Counted from the stretch's first letter, positions 1 through 12,049 are shown. The stretch is DNA of 64,000 nucleotides from Motacilla alba alba (GCF_015832195.1 NC_052017.1:79423801-79487800), one strand, 5' to 3'. Numbers and translations are program-made. The notes: generated by a model not told the origin, from the sequence alone.

Positions 1-2360
1 TGACCATAGTACTTGAAGTGTAAATGGCTGTGTCCACTTTACAGGAGTTTATGGTAGTAATTGTGAGAACTGAGAACTGGCTCTTTGAGACCATTCAGGT
101 CAAAGCAAAGCAGACATGCTTTGAAGTCCTTTGGTGGCATGGGTTGAAGTTTTGTGTTACAGTGAATATGTTAGTCACAAGGAGAGGAAGACTGTGAGTG
201 GTACTCCTATGCCTCCATCAGAACTTCTGTCAGCTGCTGGATTTGTTTAGAGGTGTTTTAGAATACAAACCCTAAAAGGTTTGCAATTTAAGATGGTGGA
301 GGTAGAATATTCTTCCTAGATCAGATTATTTCACTTTTTTGTCATTTCAAACGCTGTTTAGGATATGCACAACCATCAGCTGAAAAAAAAAATTATTAAA
401 AATACATTCACTGTTAAACACGGTCATGTCTTGTTTCATAATTTTATGAAACTTCAAAGCCATGCACATGAGAATATTCATCGTTGACCTCATACAGAAG
501 CTGCTGTTGTATCAGGGCTTCAGCTTCTTTTTCAGCTCCCTCCTTGATGTCATTTATGATTGTGAAAACAGTGACTTATTGCAGAAATATGGTTAAAGGA
601 ATGCTTCAATATTTCGATGGAGGATCTTCAACTTGTAACAGGAGAACTGGAAATTATTGTCTTTTTTTGTAACTCCTTCAATCTTGACAGCAACTTTTTT
701 GTTTTAGTGGTAAGATACATTCTGATGGCATAAACATAGTACTTTAGCTGTACCAAACAAGAATCTTTTGTTTCTCATATCAAGGAATAATATATATGGT
801 TAAATTGCTTCCTATTTTGTTAAACCAAGTTTGAGGAATTGGTTTCATTAATAATGGAGGTATTAAAAAGAAACAGTGGGATTGCTGTCATGAGAACAAT
901 TTGCAGAAACAGACCTTCAAATAATACAATAGAGAAAAATCTTGGAAATTTATATTCAGAAACTAATTTAGTTTCCTCTTTTGCCTGCTTTCCCTCACTA
1001 AAGATTTGACAAAATTCTTGTTCTTTTGTCAACAATCACATCTTTAAGTGTTTTTTGTTCCTCATCATTAGATAATCATGTCTTGCATTTGTGTATATGT
1101 AGCACATACTGCTGTAGTACTTTTGTCTTAATCAGAAATGTCTTGACTTAAGTTGCCGGTTACTGCACAGGTATGACAAAAATCATCGTGTTGTTTAGGG
1201 AAATTTTCTACTCTGTTTGACAGATGGCATAGTGAGAGAAAGAGCAGGTGAAGAGATGTTATAGTTGGCTGAAAAACTACACCTTTCTGAGTAAACACCT
1301 AGTTTCAGGATTGCTTCAGTAATCAGTGTTTTGTTCTGTCCTTTTTACCTGATTCAGACTTCCTGGTGCCCAAGGAAAGATGCACAATTACTGTGAAACT
1401 TGCTTTTCTTTTATAAAAACCATTACAGAAGCATTTATTCTAGTACTAACAGTTTGTAAAATAGTTTAAAAATGTTTTATCCACGTGGAAAAGGGAGCAT
1501 TTGTCTGTGAAAGTATGGAAGAGCTTGAATTTCATAGTTGCAAAGGGAATATATAATTAATATTTCCTCATTGCTACTATAATAGAAATTAAATGGTAAA
1601 ACAAAGCATTTTCTCTCTGAAATGCAATTGTAGAGAAAAATCAGTTATGCACAATTAGCAGGTTGAACATCTGTGAGAAATTTCCATTTGATTTAGTAAT
1701 CTTTTTGGTGAACACGGAGATATTGCAAATAAGGACACAGATGAGAAAAAAATCCCTAAGTATTAATTATCAAATATTTTAGTCAAATAAATTAAATTTC
1801 TTGAATTTTTTGCTTTTTCCTCAGCCTAAAGTAGATCACATTTTTTAGAAAATGCAAATATATGTGACTTCTTTGTCTAAGTGGTGGAGAAATTTGCTAG
1901 GAATGTCACGTTCTTCTGTGTTCCTTGCTTCTGGAAAATATTCCTCTTCAGAAGAGACTGCTTGTGTGTTTTAATGAGATGGACAATTGGGGTGGTGCTT
2001 GGGATGTTTCTTCTGACTGGCAGCATGTGCTGAAGGTGGGGGTAGGAGTTGCCACAAGCCATTGGACAGAAGAGGAAAGCTGAACGAAGAACCATTTGGT
2101 TTGAGAATAAGTTTGGTAGTTAGTTTCCTGCATGGAGGCATATCAAAGCTCAGAAACACTAGACTGATCTGACATGAAGAGTAAACAGATTGTACTTCTC
2201 TAGTTACATCTATTCTGAAAACAGATACACAGTGCTGAAATTGCTGAGCTTTGTGTGAAGACTGTGGAATTTCAATGTGAACTCCAGAGTTTTAGATAAA
2301 TGTATTTACTCTCTCTGTAGGAAAATTGAAGGGTTCTCTTCTATATAAACAAAAAAATAG
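1..2360. other. Unique AT-rich noncoding DNA
   Basis: No recognisable gene or repeat family was seen here. Open frames on both strands are short (about 60-72 codons), have no family motifs and overlap one another, as expected by chance in AT-rich DNA. There are short homopolymer A and T runs but no tandem array. The segment probably belongs to an intron or intergenic region. Confidence 0.7.
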
Positions 2361-2430
2361 CATACCATACCATACCATAGAATTGTTCCAGATTCCAGGG
2401 ACTTGGATGATCATCTGGTCCAACTACCTG
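2361..2430 (-). mobile_element. CR1 LINE 3'-end fragment, minus strand
   Basis: Read on the minus strand, this short piece has the order typical of a CR1 3' terminus: a stretch like TTGGACCAGATGATC, a spacer, then a tail of short tandem units (three CATAC pentamers at the left edge on the plus strand). Only the last ~70 bp of the element remain. It faces a plus-strand CR1 3' end starting about 30 bp to the right. The call rests on the terminal motif alone, so confidence is moderate. Confidence 0.55.
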
Positions 2431-2460
2431 ATCACTCTATAGCTGACCAAAGTTGACTGG

Positions 2461-2632
2461 ACACTGGAACAGGTTTCCTAGAGAGGTGGTGGTCATGTCA
2501 GTGCCTGAAAAAGAAACATTCGGCATTTGGTTATGTCCTTGATAATGAGATTCACTTCTTGGTCAGCCCTGACATGGTCAGGCAGTTGGACTAGATCATC
2601 ACTGTAGGTCCCTGCAAAATGAACTATATCCT
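2461..2632 (+). mobile_element. CR1 LINE 3'-end fragment, plus strand
   Basis: The segment starts with the CR1 3'-region phrase ACTGGAACAGGTTTCCTAGA and ends with TTGGACTAGATCATC, a short spacer, and a decayed AACTAT terminal unit. It covers roughly the last 170 bp of a CR1 element, with no coding part left. The 3' end runs into a CT-rich tract. Together with the minus-strand fragment just to the left it forms two CR1 ends pointing outward. Confidence 0.7.
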
Positions 2633-3405
2633 CCTCTCCCTTCCTCTCCCCTTCCCTGTCCTCTCCTTTCCTCTCTTTTTGGTGGAGAAGATGATGAGGT
2701 CATTACTCAACATACTTTGTTCTCCAGCTGTTTCTCCTGCCTCTTTCTCTTCTGGGAATTGTTTGATAGCTTGGACTTGGTGTAGGGGTGTTCATGGTCT
2801 TTATTTTCTAAAGCATTTTCTGTATGCTTCAGGATTTTATTTGTTACCCATTCATAAGGTTGTACTTAAAATACTTTGTAGACATACAAATTATTATCTT
2901 GGGAAGGTGAAATTTCATGTAGTGTACTTTCAGACATTGACGTACGTGTGTGAACAAGTTTAGTAAGCAGAAGGAAATTTAACTTAATTCAGTGATATGG
3001 TTTGGTAATGGATACATACATTGTGTGTAAAATAACATTGTTATACATTAAGTAGTCAAAAGAAAAGGAAATTATTCAGTTATACAGAGAAGAGCCCCTT
3101 TGAATTAATACAAATTCAATCTGTGATATAAAGCTCAAAAATGTTAAATATTTCTGCAGATGGGAGATTTGGTAGAGATTAAAAACTACTGTCTCAGGCT
3201 GATAGACTAATGTTACTGATCTCCTCTGATACATGAAGAATGGTGTTCCTATGCTAACACGTTTTACTTGATCTCTCGGATTTGTAATTCTGAAAAGGAA
3301 GCTCTAAAGAATGCCACATTCTGCATAAACTTCCAAATATTGATGTGAAGGTGATTCCTGAAAGTTCATTTTCTATTCGCTGTTAGTATTCTGTCTTCAT
3401 TTCAG

Positions 3406-3435
3406 CATTCATTCATTCACTTATTCATTCATTCA
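3406..3435. repeat. (ATTC)n microsatellite
   Basis: About seven units of ATTC, with one interrupted unit in the middle. Short and imperfect; likely ordinary simple repeat. Confidence 0.9.
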
Positions 3436-3540
3436 GAATGATGAGAACTCATGATATGGAATTAGCATGTTTATCCAGAGCAGGCAAGCACATACATTTT
3501 CCATGTAGTGAAGCATCGACAAAGCATCTCTACTGTTAAC

Positions 3541-3587
3541 ACACTCTGCACCCTTGTGTTACATTTGACTGCATTAATGCAGAGTGT
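3541..3587. repeat. Inverted repeat enclosing a 14-bp palindrome
   Basis: ACACTCTGCA at 3541-3550 is the exact reverse complement of TGCAGAGTGT at 3578-3587, separated by 27 bases. The right arm overlaps a perfect 14-bp palindrome, CTGCATTAATGCAG, at 3569-3582. The two structures are mutually exclusive as hairpins. Function unknown. Confidence 0.85.
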
Positions 3588-4840
3588 ACCCATCCCTTCT
3601 TCCCCTGGTAAAGTTGGACAGCACCTTGGGATCAGTGCTTGTGCTAGCTGTGGATGGAAAATGCATGGTGGTGGAGGAGGTGTGTGTTTTTTGTTTTAGT
3701 TGATTGTTTTTTCTGACCAACAGATAGACGAGAGGTACAGGGAAGACACTATGTCCACTGTGCCAGTTATTCTGATGCCTTGGACTGGCTACCTAGAGCA
3801 GAGGCTAGACAGAGTTAAGAGAGCAATGTGGGTATTTATTAAAGCCTTCAATAAATATACCTTGGGCAGTCAAAAGCCTTGCAGAGGCTACAAACAACAT
3901 GGATGATGGTCATGAGTTATTCAGAGATATATATTTGCATATCAGGCATTAATTCTCCAATCACAGCTTCAAGTAATGAAGTCGTATACCCCCAGTTTGC
4001 TCCCTGCCCCCCACTTCATTTTTGTTTCTCCTTTTTGGGGCCTGATGCTGTGGTGTTTCCTTGGATCACAGGCCTAGAGGGATTGTTTGGTCTAACCAAA
4101 AGGTGAAGACAGTTAACTACACATTATATGGAGTTCAGAGCTATGCACTAATGCAGTAGGGGATTTGAAACGTATAAAAGCTAAAATCTTAAGGCATCCA
4201 TTCTACCACTATGAATGGAGAGCAGGGAAGAGGAGCACTGTTGGGAGAGAACAGGGCTTTGTGCTCTTCATGAACACAGAAAGCAGAAGTTAAGTAATCA
4301 TGCTTAGAAGTGTACAGTGTTGCACTACATCTGATATATTTTTGTAGGTCAAAGAAGCACACCTTACACACATAGACAAGAATTTGTTGTTAGTCTAATT
4401 GAAATTGTAGCAGTCTAATCAAGAAGCATCATTTTAATTGGACTAATAATACCAGGTTATCATGGACTCAAAAAAACTCATTAACATTATGTTTAAAGTT
4501 GCTTATAAATGTCCTTGAATTGACTCCTTTTGTGTCATGCTCACACATTGCCTGGGTCCTGAGGTCAGTGGCATTGAGGACAGGGAGGCAGGGCAGCACT
4601 GATGTCCTTGGCCCTTCTCTGGGAGTGGTGAGATTCTGTCTGCATGAGGGGCAAGCTTCCCGCTTGGTCTCAGGTCTGTTTAGGTCTGGCTTTATATATT
4701 TGCTGTCTGTTCAGCCACTCTCTTTTCTAAATGACTCAAAAGGAAGTTGCACAAGGACTCACTCAGACCATTATCACAACACAAGGTTAAAGCACACCAT
4801 GGCAGTCGGCACAAAGCAGTAGCAAAGGAATTTCCTGTCA

Positions 4841-4860
4841 AGCTCTAGAAAATAGGTCTT
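4841..4860. repeat. Left copy of CR1 target-site duplication
   Basis: AGCTCTAGAAAATAGGTCTT sits directly left of the CR1 3' terminus that begins at 4861. A near copy lies at the other end of the element (5572-5590), with about 17 of 20 positions matching. This is the signature of target-primed insertion and fixes the element's borders. Confidence 0.75.
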
Positions 4861-5571
4861 TGTAGAGTCACAGAATCATGGAATTTGGTTTGGAAGATAC
4901 CTTAAAAATAAGATAGTTCCAGCCTTCCTTCTGTGGGCAGGGACACCTTCCAATAGACCAGGTTGCTCAGAGCCCCATCCAACCTGGTCTTGAACACTGC
5001 CAGGGATGGGGCATCCATAGCCTTCTCTGGGAAACCAGATCCAGTGTCTCACCAACCTCATTACAAAAGATTTCTTCATAATATCTAATCTAAACCTACC
5101 CTCCTTCAGCTTAGGGCTATTATCCCATGTCCTATCCCTACATGCTCTTGTGTAGAAAGTTCCTGTCCAGCTTTCTCCATTAGCTACTGGAATGCTGCTA
5201 CATGTTCGCCCTGGAACCTTCTCTTCTCCAGGGCTGAACAACCACAAAACCCTTCAGCCTACCTTCATAGGAGAAGTTCTCCATCCCTCTGATCATCTTT
5301 GTGGTCCTCCTCTGGACCTGCTTCAGCAATTCCACATCCTTCTTATGCTGGGGACCCCAGAGCTGGATGCAGCACTGCAGGTGGGGTCTCACCAGAGCAG
5401 ACCAGAAGGGCAGAATTCCCTCCCTCACCCTGCTGCTTTGCATGGAACCTAGGATACTATTGGCCTTCTGGCTTCCAAGTGCACATTGCTGGCTCATGTC
5501 AAGCTTCTTGTCCACCAAGACTTTTGAGACTTTCTCCTCAGGACTGCTCTCAATATCCAGAGTCACTGTTC
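4861..5571 (-). mobile_element. CR1 LINE, 5'-truncated, minus strand
   Basis: A ~710-bp CR1 retrotransposon copy in minus orientation. The left edge carries the 3' terminal octamers (TCACAGAATCATGG on the plus strand), followed inward by the 3' untranslated region and the C-terminal part of the reverse transcriptase ORF. Everything upstream of the last part of the ORF is missing, the usual 5' truncation of LINEs. The copy is well preserved compared with others in this window and is flanked by imperfect ~20-bp direct repeats. A 65-bp stretch (5337-5401) is exactly complementary to 28196-28260 in another CR1. Confidence 0.96.
4890..5566 (-). pseudogene. CR1 reverse transcriptase C-terminal fragment
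   Basis: Two minus-strand frames together encode the end of the CR1 ORF2 polyprotein. The upstream frame (5566 to 5198) shows the family motifs [34 protein letters not shown] and [12 protein letters not shown]. The downstream frame (from 5247 leftward) shows LKEGRFRLDIMKKSF and VRHW. The switch between frames near 5200-5247 means at least one frameshift. The catalytic FADD box and endonuclease domain lie upstream of the truncation and are absent, so the fragment cannot be an active enzyme. Confidence 0.93.
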
Positions 5572-5590
5572 AGCTCTAGGAAATAATCTT
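5572..5590. repeat. Right copy of CR1 target-site duplication
   Basis: AGCTCTAGGAAATAATCTT directly follows the 5'-truncated end of the minus-strand CR1. It differs from the left copy (4841-4860) by one substitution near the middle and a one-base indel plus a substitution near the end. Weaker similarity (CTGT..) continues for a few bases before both copies. Confidence 0.75.
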
Positions 5591-8500
5591 CCCATCCTTT
5601 CCTGATCCTTATCAATACTTGCAGTTGCAGCTAAAGCAGACCCATAACCATTTAAAGCATTCTCTGGTCAAGCCCCAGGGCCAGCAGTGTGAAACTGCTG
5701 ATGGGTTTTGATGTCTATTGCTGGGGCTGCAGGGGCAGGGGAGAAGAACACCTTGGGGTGGGGCATGAATGCCATGTGAGCTGAGGAGAGGAGGTGCCTA
5801 GGGAGAGGATTCCGAGGGTGGGTGCAAACAAAGTACAGCTTCACATCAGCCATGGACGGTCTATCAGAAGATGTTACCCATCACTCCACACGTGGGTCTG
5901 TGGAGATCTTTCTTTACCCTAGGTTGGATAGTGGCAGTTCAAAAAATCACTTTTTTGCCTTAAGCTTATGAACTGACCAAGCAAATTTGAGCACACAAGA
6001 AAAAATCAGAGTTTGAGCACATGTTTCTATTTTTGGCATTTTAAATCTTTGATTGCTCTTTAAGCCTTTAACTTTAAAATGTCATTGATTTTCATTAGAA
6101 GGCTTTGTAAACTATTTCAGAAATGCTCTTAAAAAAATCTATGTTGTTAGGGAGTTACACTGATTTTCTGTGTTGGCCTCCTTCCACTTTTATAAATTGA
6201 GACTTAATCAGGGCTACTGAACTGAAATTGATTTTATAGAAAGTAACAATCCATTAATAAGATCTTTTGGCTTTAAATAAGTCTTTAATTGGAGCTCTCT
6301 ACAAATGTGATAGAGGAAAAATGTTTGTTAGTGCCATGACTTAATATTGACTAAAATTTATTCTTTAATAAATATATTCTTCCTTCTCTATTTTTTTAGA
6401 GAGTACCACCAGTTCTGGATCTAAGCTTTATTTCCCTAACCAAATGCATTTGAGGCATTAACGGATTTTTTTTTTCCAAATGTCTGTCAACTTAATCTTG
6501 TGTAGCAATCTTGATTCAGCAGTTTAGAGCTCTAAATTGTTACAATAGTCTACTTTAATGAATTTCCAAACCTTGGAAAACCCTGTTAAATCTTTTTGTC
6601 CCCTCCCCCTCACATCCACTGCTGAGGGAAAAAAGTCTATGGAGCTGACGTATGAAAATGAGACGTTATCCGTAATGAAATGTGTCTTAAATAAAGGTTA
6701 ATGTGAGTAGACTATATTGATCACCCCCTCCCTGGTCTTCTTTCTTTCAGTCTCCATATCTCATTGAATTACCTGATATCATTTTTTGCCTGTTAATTTT
6801 TAAATAAGCTGTCTTTAAAAAGCCTGCATAAGTCTCTGTATCAGCTGGATTCTGTTAATTTTAAGATTTTATTTTAAAAGGGCCCAGTTGAAAGCATTTG
6901 CCCTCTCCCTTTTAACAGACCTATGAAAATGAGAGATTGAGAGGTGTCAGGATATTGCTGCAGAGCAGCCCAATACAGTGGTGTATTTCTGGCTGATTAA
7001 TGTAATCACTACTCGATGTATAATCTCTAATCCTTGTATAAGGAGTTGGTTGGGCTGCTTTTGCTCTTATTCTCTGTCTTCCCTGCAAAACTATCCTGTT
7101 TCTTAATTTTAGAGTTTTCAAGGAAATGACCTTGTTCTTGCACTGGGACAGGAGTAATTTCTCTCAGGTGTAGACCCACGGCCCTTTCTGGGGGTGGTTT
7201 TTACAAGTGGTTATCAGACTCTACTACTGGTTCCAGGTGTGAGATGTGTGGAGTGGTGTGCCATTTTAAACTCATTTCAGCTGCCTTTACAAATATTTTT
7301 GAAAGATAAGCTCAGTACTGTCATGGGAATACAGTTGATGTGATGTTTCTCAAGGAAATGCATCATTTTATTGATAACAAGCTGTGTTTTCTATTGATGT
7401 GTCACTTGGTCAGCACTACAGCGACATGTCTTTCAGTGGTAGTTTTTTGTCTGCGAGGTCAGATGCATCTCAGGGCATGTCAGTCAGTGTGTGTTGACAC
7501 TTACAGGGAGAAATTAGAGAAGGAGATCACTTAAGCCTCTGTCAATAACAGCTAGACTTCCAGCCAACAGCAGGGTCTCCCGAGTCTTGTGGATCTGACC
7601 AAGTAGTGTTCCAGGCACGTATTGCAGCAGTTATGGAGTTGCTAGCCATTAGGGACCAGTGCAAACTCTTCTACATCTTGGAAAGCTTTAAATGTTGTTG
7701 AAGGTTAAATACAGAAATCCCTGCATGGAGTTTGTACTACTTCAGCTGTTCATTCCAACTAGGCAGTAAGTTTCTGGGTATCTTTCCCCATGCAACTGTA
7801 CAATATTAAAATGTTAAAAAGCTCAAAGATGTTACTGCAGACATTTAATACATATGGCCTATAGGTATCTGCCTGATTTTCTGACCAGGAAACAGCTGGA
7901 CTCTTTCCATCAGAAGTCACTTAAGCATTATTAAGATGCTGAACCTCATTAGTTCCCATCCCAGATTGCTTTAACATTCTGATTTGGAAGTACTGCTCTT
8001 TGAAAAGATAGTCTAGGATCTTTATTTAATTGGCTCATCATTTAACCACAAATTAGCCAGTAAATTTGTAAATTAGTAACTTTCGAGTTTATGCTACAAA
8101 TTAGACTTATCTAAGGAGTATTTGCATTACTTTAGGAAGGTGGAATAATTACCTTAACTTACCAACACTCAACAGATTTTCAGCTTACATTCAGTTTAGA
8201 TTGTATTTGTTTAAGCAAACAGAATAAGCAGATATTCTTTAAATATCCAGGTCTTAATTGAAATCTCCAAAATTCTTTATTTCTACTCCCCACCCCCAAG
8301 GTATGCAAAGATGGCCTTATATAGCATGCAGACAGAATCAAGTCCATTTCCCCCTTCTTTGTCAAGAACCTTGGAAAACTGACTTTACCCTAACTCTTCC
8401 AAGGGAATCTGTATCCTTCCAATCAATGTGCTCTAATACAGTACCTTTGCAAAGCTTTTAAATATAATTAAAAATAAGTTTTAAATAAAGTTATTTTGCT

Positions 8501-9230
8501 ATGTCCTTAGGATTTTATGGTGATGCATATGAGTGTAGGTGTGGAACATATATTTGCAACCAGTCAGTCAAAGGAGAGAAAAATTAAGGGACAATAATAG
8601 AAGGCTTGAAATTATAAGTATTTTTCAGAGGTTGAAACCCAGAACTGATTAAGATAATGAAAAATACTGGGAGTGGGCAGAGTCACTGATGCTTAAATGC
8701 TTCAATTAAAAGACAAAAAACCGAACCTAACTTCAAAATGAAGTGTTAATTGTGATGGTTAATGAACATCTCTAAATAAGCTGGGAAATCATTTCCCACC
8801 CAGAATCTCACACTTGTTACCAGAATGATTCTTTTAAATGCCTTTGAAGTATGGTATTAAGAAATTCTGAGTCTTTGCCTGTTTTGCACATGCCTTTAAT
8901 TATGCAAAAACCTTATTCTTGACAGGTGAGTCTTAATGTGAATAACTTTTTTAGCTTGTTTCGGAATAACTTCCCAGAATTCCAAAATCAGAACTGAATA
9001 TAAGCACTATCATGTTTTGATTTAAAAAAATGTTTATTCCTAAATTATTGGTGCTATGTGTTCAGTCTACTTTTCAGTCTTCTTCCTTTCCTTCCTCCTC
9101 TGAACTTCCCCATCACATCCCAAGCAAGAGGCTGGAACATGTTAACACCATCAAGTGAAACATTTCTGCTAAATTGTTTTTTGTTGTTTCCAAAATTAAT
9201 TTAAATGAGACACAAGTAACATTGAAAAAG

Positions 9231-9263
9231 CCCCCAACCAGCCCCACCCCCCCCAAAAACCCC
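9231..9263 (-). other. Predicted G-quadruplex motif, minus strand
   Basis: Four C runs of 5, 4, 8 and 4 bases on the plus strand are separated by loops of 6, 1 and 5 bases. On the minus strand this satisfies the usual pattern for a G-quadruplex (four G runs of at least three, loops up to seven). It stands out in AT-rich sequence. Confidence 0.7.
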
Positions 9264-9545
9264 ACCTGCAAAAAAAAGCCTTCCCAAAACAACTGAGTTT
9301 CTAAAGTCAGTGCCCTTATCTAGGTATGAAGAAAAAAGAAAATTTCTAAGGGGCTTGGGTATGACTACCACCTATATTATGATTTTTGAGCTAAAAAGTC
9401 TGCAAGGATATGTCTAAGCTGAAGAAGCTTTGTGATGTGACTCTAGCAGTGGAACATAGCTGGCAACTCTACTGTAGGTTGAAGTTTTATTTCATATTCC
9501 TTTGTGGAATAAGTAACGCTGTCAAAACCACAACTTTGCCTGTAT

Positions 9546-9570
9546 AACTGCTGCTACAGTGGCAGCAGTT
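9546..9570. repeat. Short perfect hairpin
   Basis: AACTGCTGC at 9546-9554 pairs exactly with GCAGCAGTT at 9562-9570 across a 7-base loop. It is too short for a microRNA precursor and no function is assigned. Confidence 0.7.
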
Positions 9571-9846
9571 TGTTGTTTCAGTTCTGTCATTTAGTGGAAA
9601 TAACCTGTGGTGGTAAGAGATATTAGTGTGAACTTGGTTCTGTTTCAATTTAGGAACTGTCCACATATGTCATGGCAGTGAAAAAGGAATTCATTTGGGG
9701 TAAAAGACTTACTGAATATGGTCTGCTACCATGACATGTATCTGTCAGCTGAGGTTAGTGTGGCAGCTGGTGGCAGAACATTGACCTATTCATGCATACT
9801 TTCATGGAGACTTGGGCTGTTTGAGTTTTATTTACCCAGAAATAAT

Positions 9847-9878
9847 AAAATGGTTACATTCCCCAAAATGGTTACATT
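9847..9878. repeat. Two-copy tandem repeat, 18-bp period
   Basis: AAAATGGTTACATT occurs at 9847-9860 and again at 9865-9878, separated by CCCC. A simple local duplication. Confidence 0.85.
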
Positions 9879-12049
9879 TTTTCCTGTTACAGTTTGGCTA
9901 CTGGGCTCTATTTCATGGATAGCAGCATTGATGTCAAATTTCACATTTTGGGGACATCATCAAAGGGGGATCACCTCTAAAAAATTATGTAAGACAGTGC
10001 ATATAAGTTGAGGAAAAAGGATTTTTTTCTGCTACCACCCAAAAGGGGAACTCCAGGTTATCTGTAGCAAGTTTATCAAAGAGATCAAGAAAGCTTATGA
10101 GTTTGGAATTTTGTGGTGACATTTTTTCAAAGTGTTGATAATCTAAAATCATAAATTACTTGGCACTGATACTGCCTTTAAATAGGAAATGTTATGTAAC
10201 ACTTGTCAGAAGAGGTATTTAATCCTAAATTAGCTTTTTAAGGAGCTGTTGAATTGCTGAATAATGATGATATGGAAAACTACAAATCCTTCTATAATAG
10301 GAAAATATGCAAGAGGAATAAAACAGGGTGGGAACTTGGAAGTGAAAGGTGAAGGTCAAGTCTGACAGTTTTAACTGTGTGTAGCAGAATTAAGAATCAG
10401 TTGTCTGAGAAGCTGCCTGTGCATGGTGTGAAGTCCTCATCACTCAAAACGTATCCCATAGTTACTTTTGCAGCCCAGTAGGAGGAGAGGAAGACTGGGT
10501 CTCATTTATCCTGAACATGAGTGCCTCCAAGGCTGAGAACTCCAGAATGGTGATGAAGAACAATAGGGAAGTACTGTGTGGTTTTGTTACTCATCTGTAT
10601 CACAGACCTCTTCAGTCCTTGGCTCAGTTTAGAGTGGTCTTGCAGCTCCTGCTTCTTGTGTCACAGTGACAGTTCCTTGATAACTATGCAGTTGCAGAAA
10701 TGCTTGAGTATGGCATGTTCATCTCTTCTGTTGGCAGGAGCACTTAGATACCATTTCACCGCTTCTGTGATCCCTGTCAGTATATTTTCTCCTTATATAT
10801 ATGAATTAATGAATATGACAAGATATGTAACTAGAAAGCAAAAAACCTTCCTGAATGCTGTGTAGGAGTCTGTACAATTTTATTTATGTAGTACAGTAGA
10901 AGGGAGAAAACAGTAGATGCATTAAAAAGGTTTATCTTGTCATCATCTTTTGTATAACCATGATCAGATTTTTCTTTGCCTTTTGCCCATCTACAGGTTA
11001 AGAAACGCAATGGGGATTTTTCACTGGAATTAAAGTTTCCAAATTTTTCTTGTAGTATGTAATGATGAATTGCACTTTGCTGCAAAATGTGGTGCTGTGT
11101 TTTTGTGCTATAGCCTTAACATAAATAGCATAGTCCCACTGGAACTAGTTCAGGTTTGTTGTCTAAAAGAGGGGTCAGTCTTGGACCTGTCACCTGGCTG
11201 CTGGAATCAAGCCTGTAAACAACACTTCTGACAGTGTTTGATGCTCTCCATCCCCTGCCCCTCTAAAATGTTAATTAGCCTCAGGTTTCAAGTAACTCTT
11301 TAATCTGAAAAGTGAACATCTTTTCAAAAGTACTGTACCTTGGTAACTTTCCACTGCAGAGGCATCATAGATGTGGCTTCCCATTTAGTTAGCAGTGCTG
11401 ATGCTACTTGAAATCAATTTGTGCCACAAAATTGTGATCTCCTCACACTTCTAAACAAGAATTACTTGAAGTCTAAAACACTGCAGCTTCAGAGGCAATT
11501 TTTGAATGTTTACCTTCAGGATTCTGTTTCCTAGAATAGGAGTGTAATGCAGTCCTTTTCTTGCAGTATCCCATCCTGTAACGTTGTATTTTTCACTATT
11601 CTTGAATGCACCCATTTCTGGGATATCTGACATAATCAGTGCTGATAGCTAAACTGCAACATCAGTTTAAGGAGATGGGTATGGCCATCAAGGAAAATAG
11701 CAGAGCGATGATGGTGGGGAATGGAGTTTGCTGGAAATGTTGAAATGTGGTTGTCTTTCTTTCTGCGGGTCAGAAGGAATGTAGGAGAAGGGGAAATTCA
11801 GCAGTGTAGAGCTGTAATTTGCCTTATCCTCTTGAAGGCAGACTGAGCCATGTTGAGCATGTTGAGCACTGTATTGAAACACCACTGTTTTGGAATGTTT
11901 GATTGTCAGTACAACTACTGTGTTATAGACTCCTGGCAGATAAAGTCTATACACTTCTACCTGATGACACTAGATCATGCCAGACTTGTGTGTTTTAGAC
12001 AGGCATAAGCATTTGTCTACTCACATCACCTTATCATATCTGAGCTCTC

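Larger units (their letters stand above)
2633..4840. other. Unique noncoding DNA with CT-rich tract
   Basis: The first ~45 bases are a CT-rich simple tract. A tetranucleotide repeat lies at 3406-3435 and a perfect inverted repeat at 3541-3587 (both listed separately). The part from about 4530 to 4820 is richer in G+C than its surroundings but matches no element I recognise. Open frames of up to 114 codons here have no family resemblance and no clear splice context. Confidence 0.65.
5591..12049. other. Unique noncoding DNA
   Basis: There is no CR1 or LTR in this 6.4-kb stretch. A G+C-richer block lies at about 5650-5860. The region from about 5980 to 7130 is AT-rich, with several TAAT/ATTA homeodomain-type cores, and could be regulatory. 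A C-rich tract at 9231-9263 is listed separately. An 18-bp-period direct repeat lies at 9847-9878 and a 9-bp hairpin at 9546-9570. Open frames reach 97 codons and none resembles a known family. Confidence 0.65.

Noticed and set aside
9546..9570. Hairpin as a microRNA precursor
   Set aside because: A 9-bp stem in a 25-base structure is far shorter than a microRNA hairpin.
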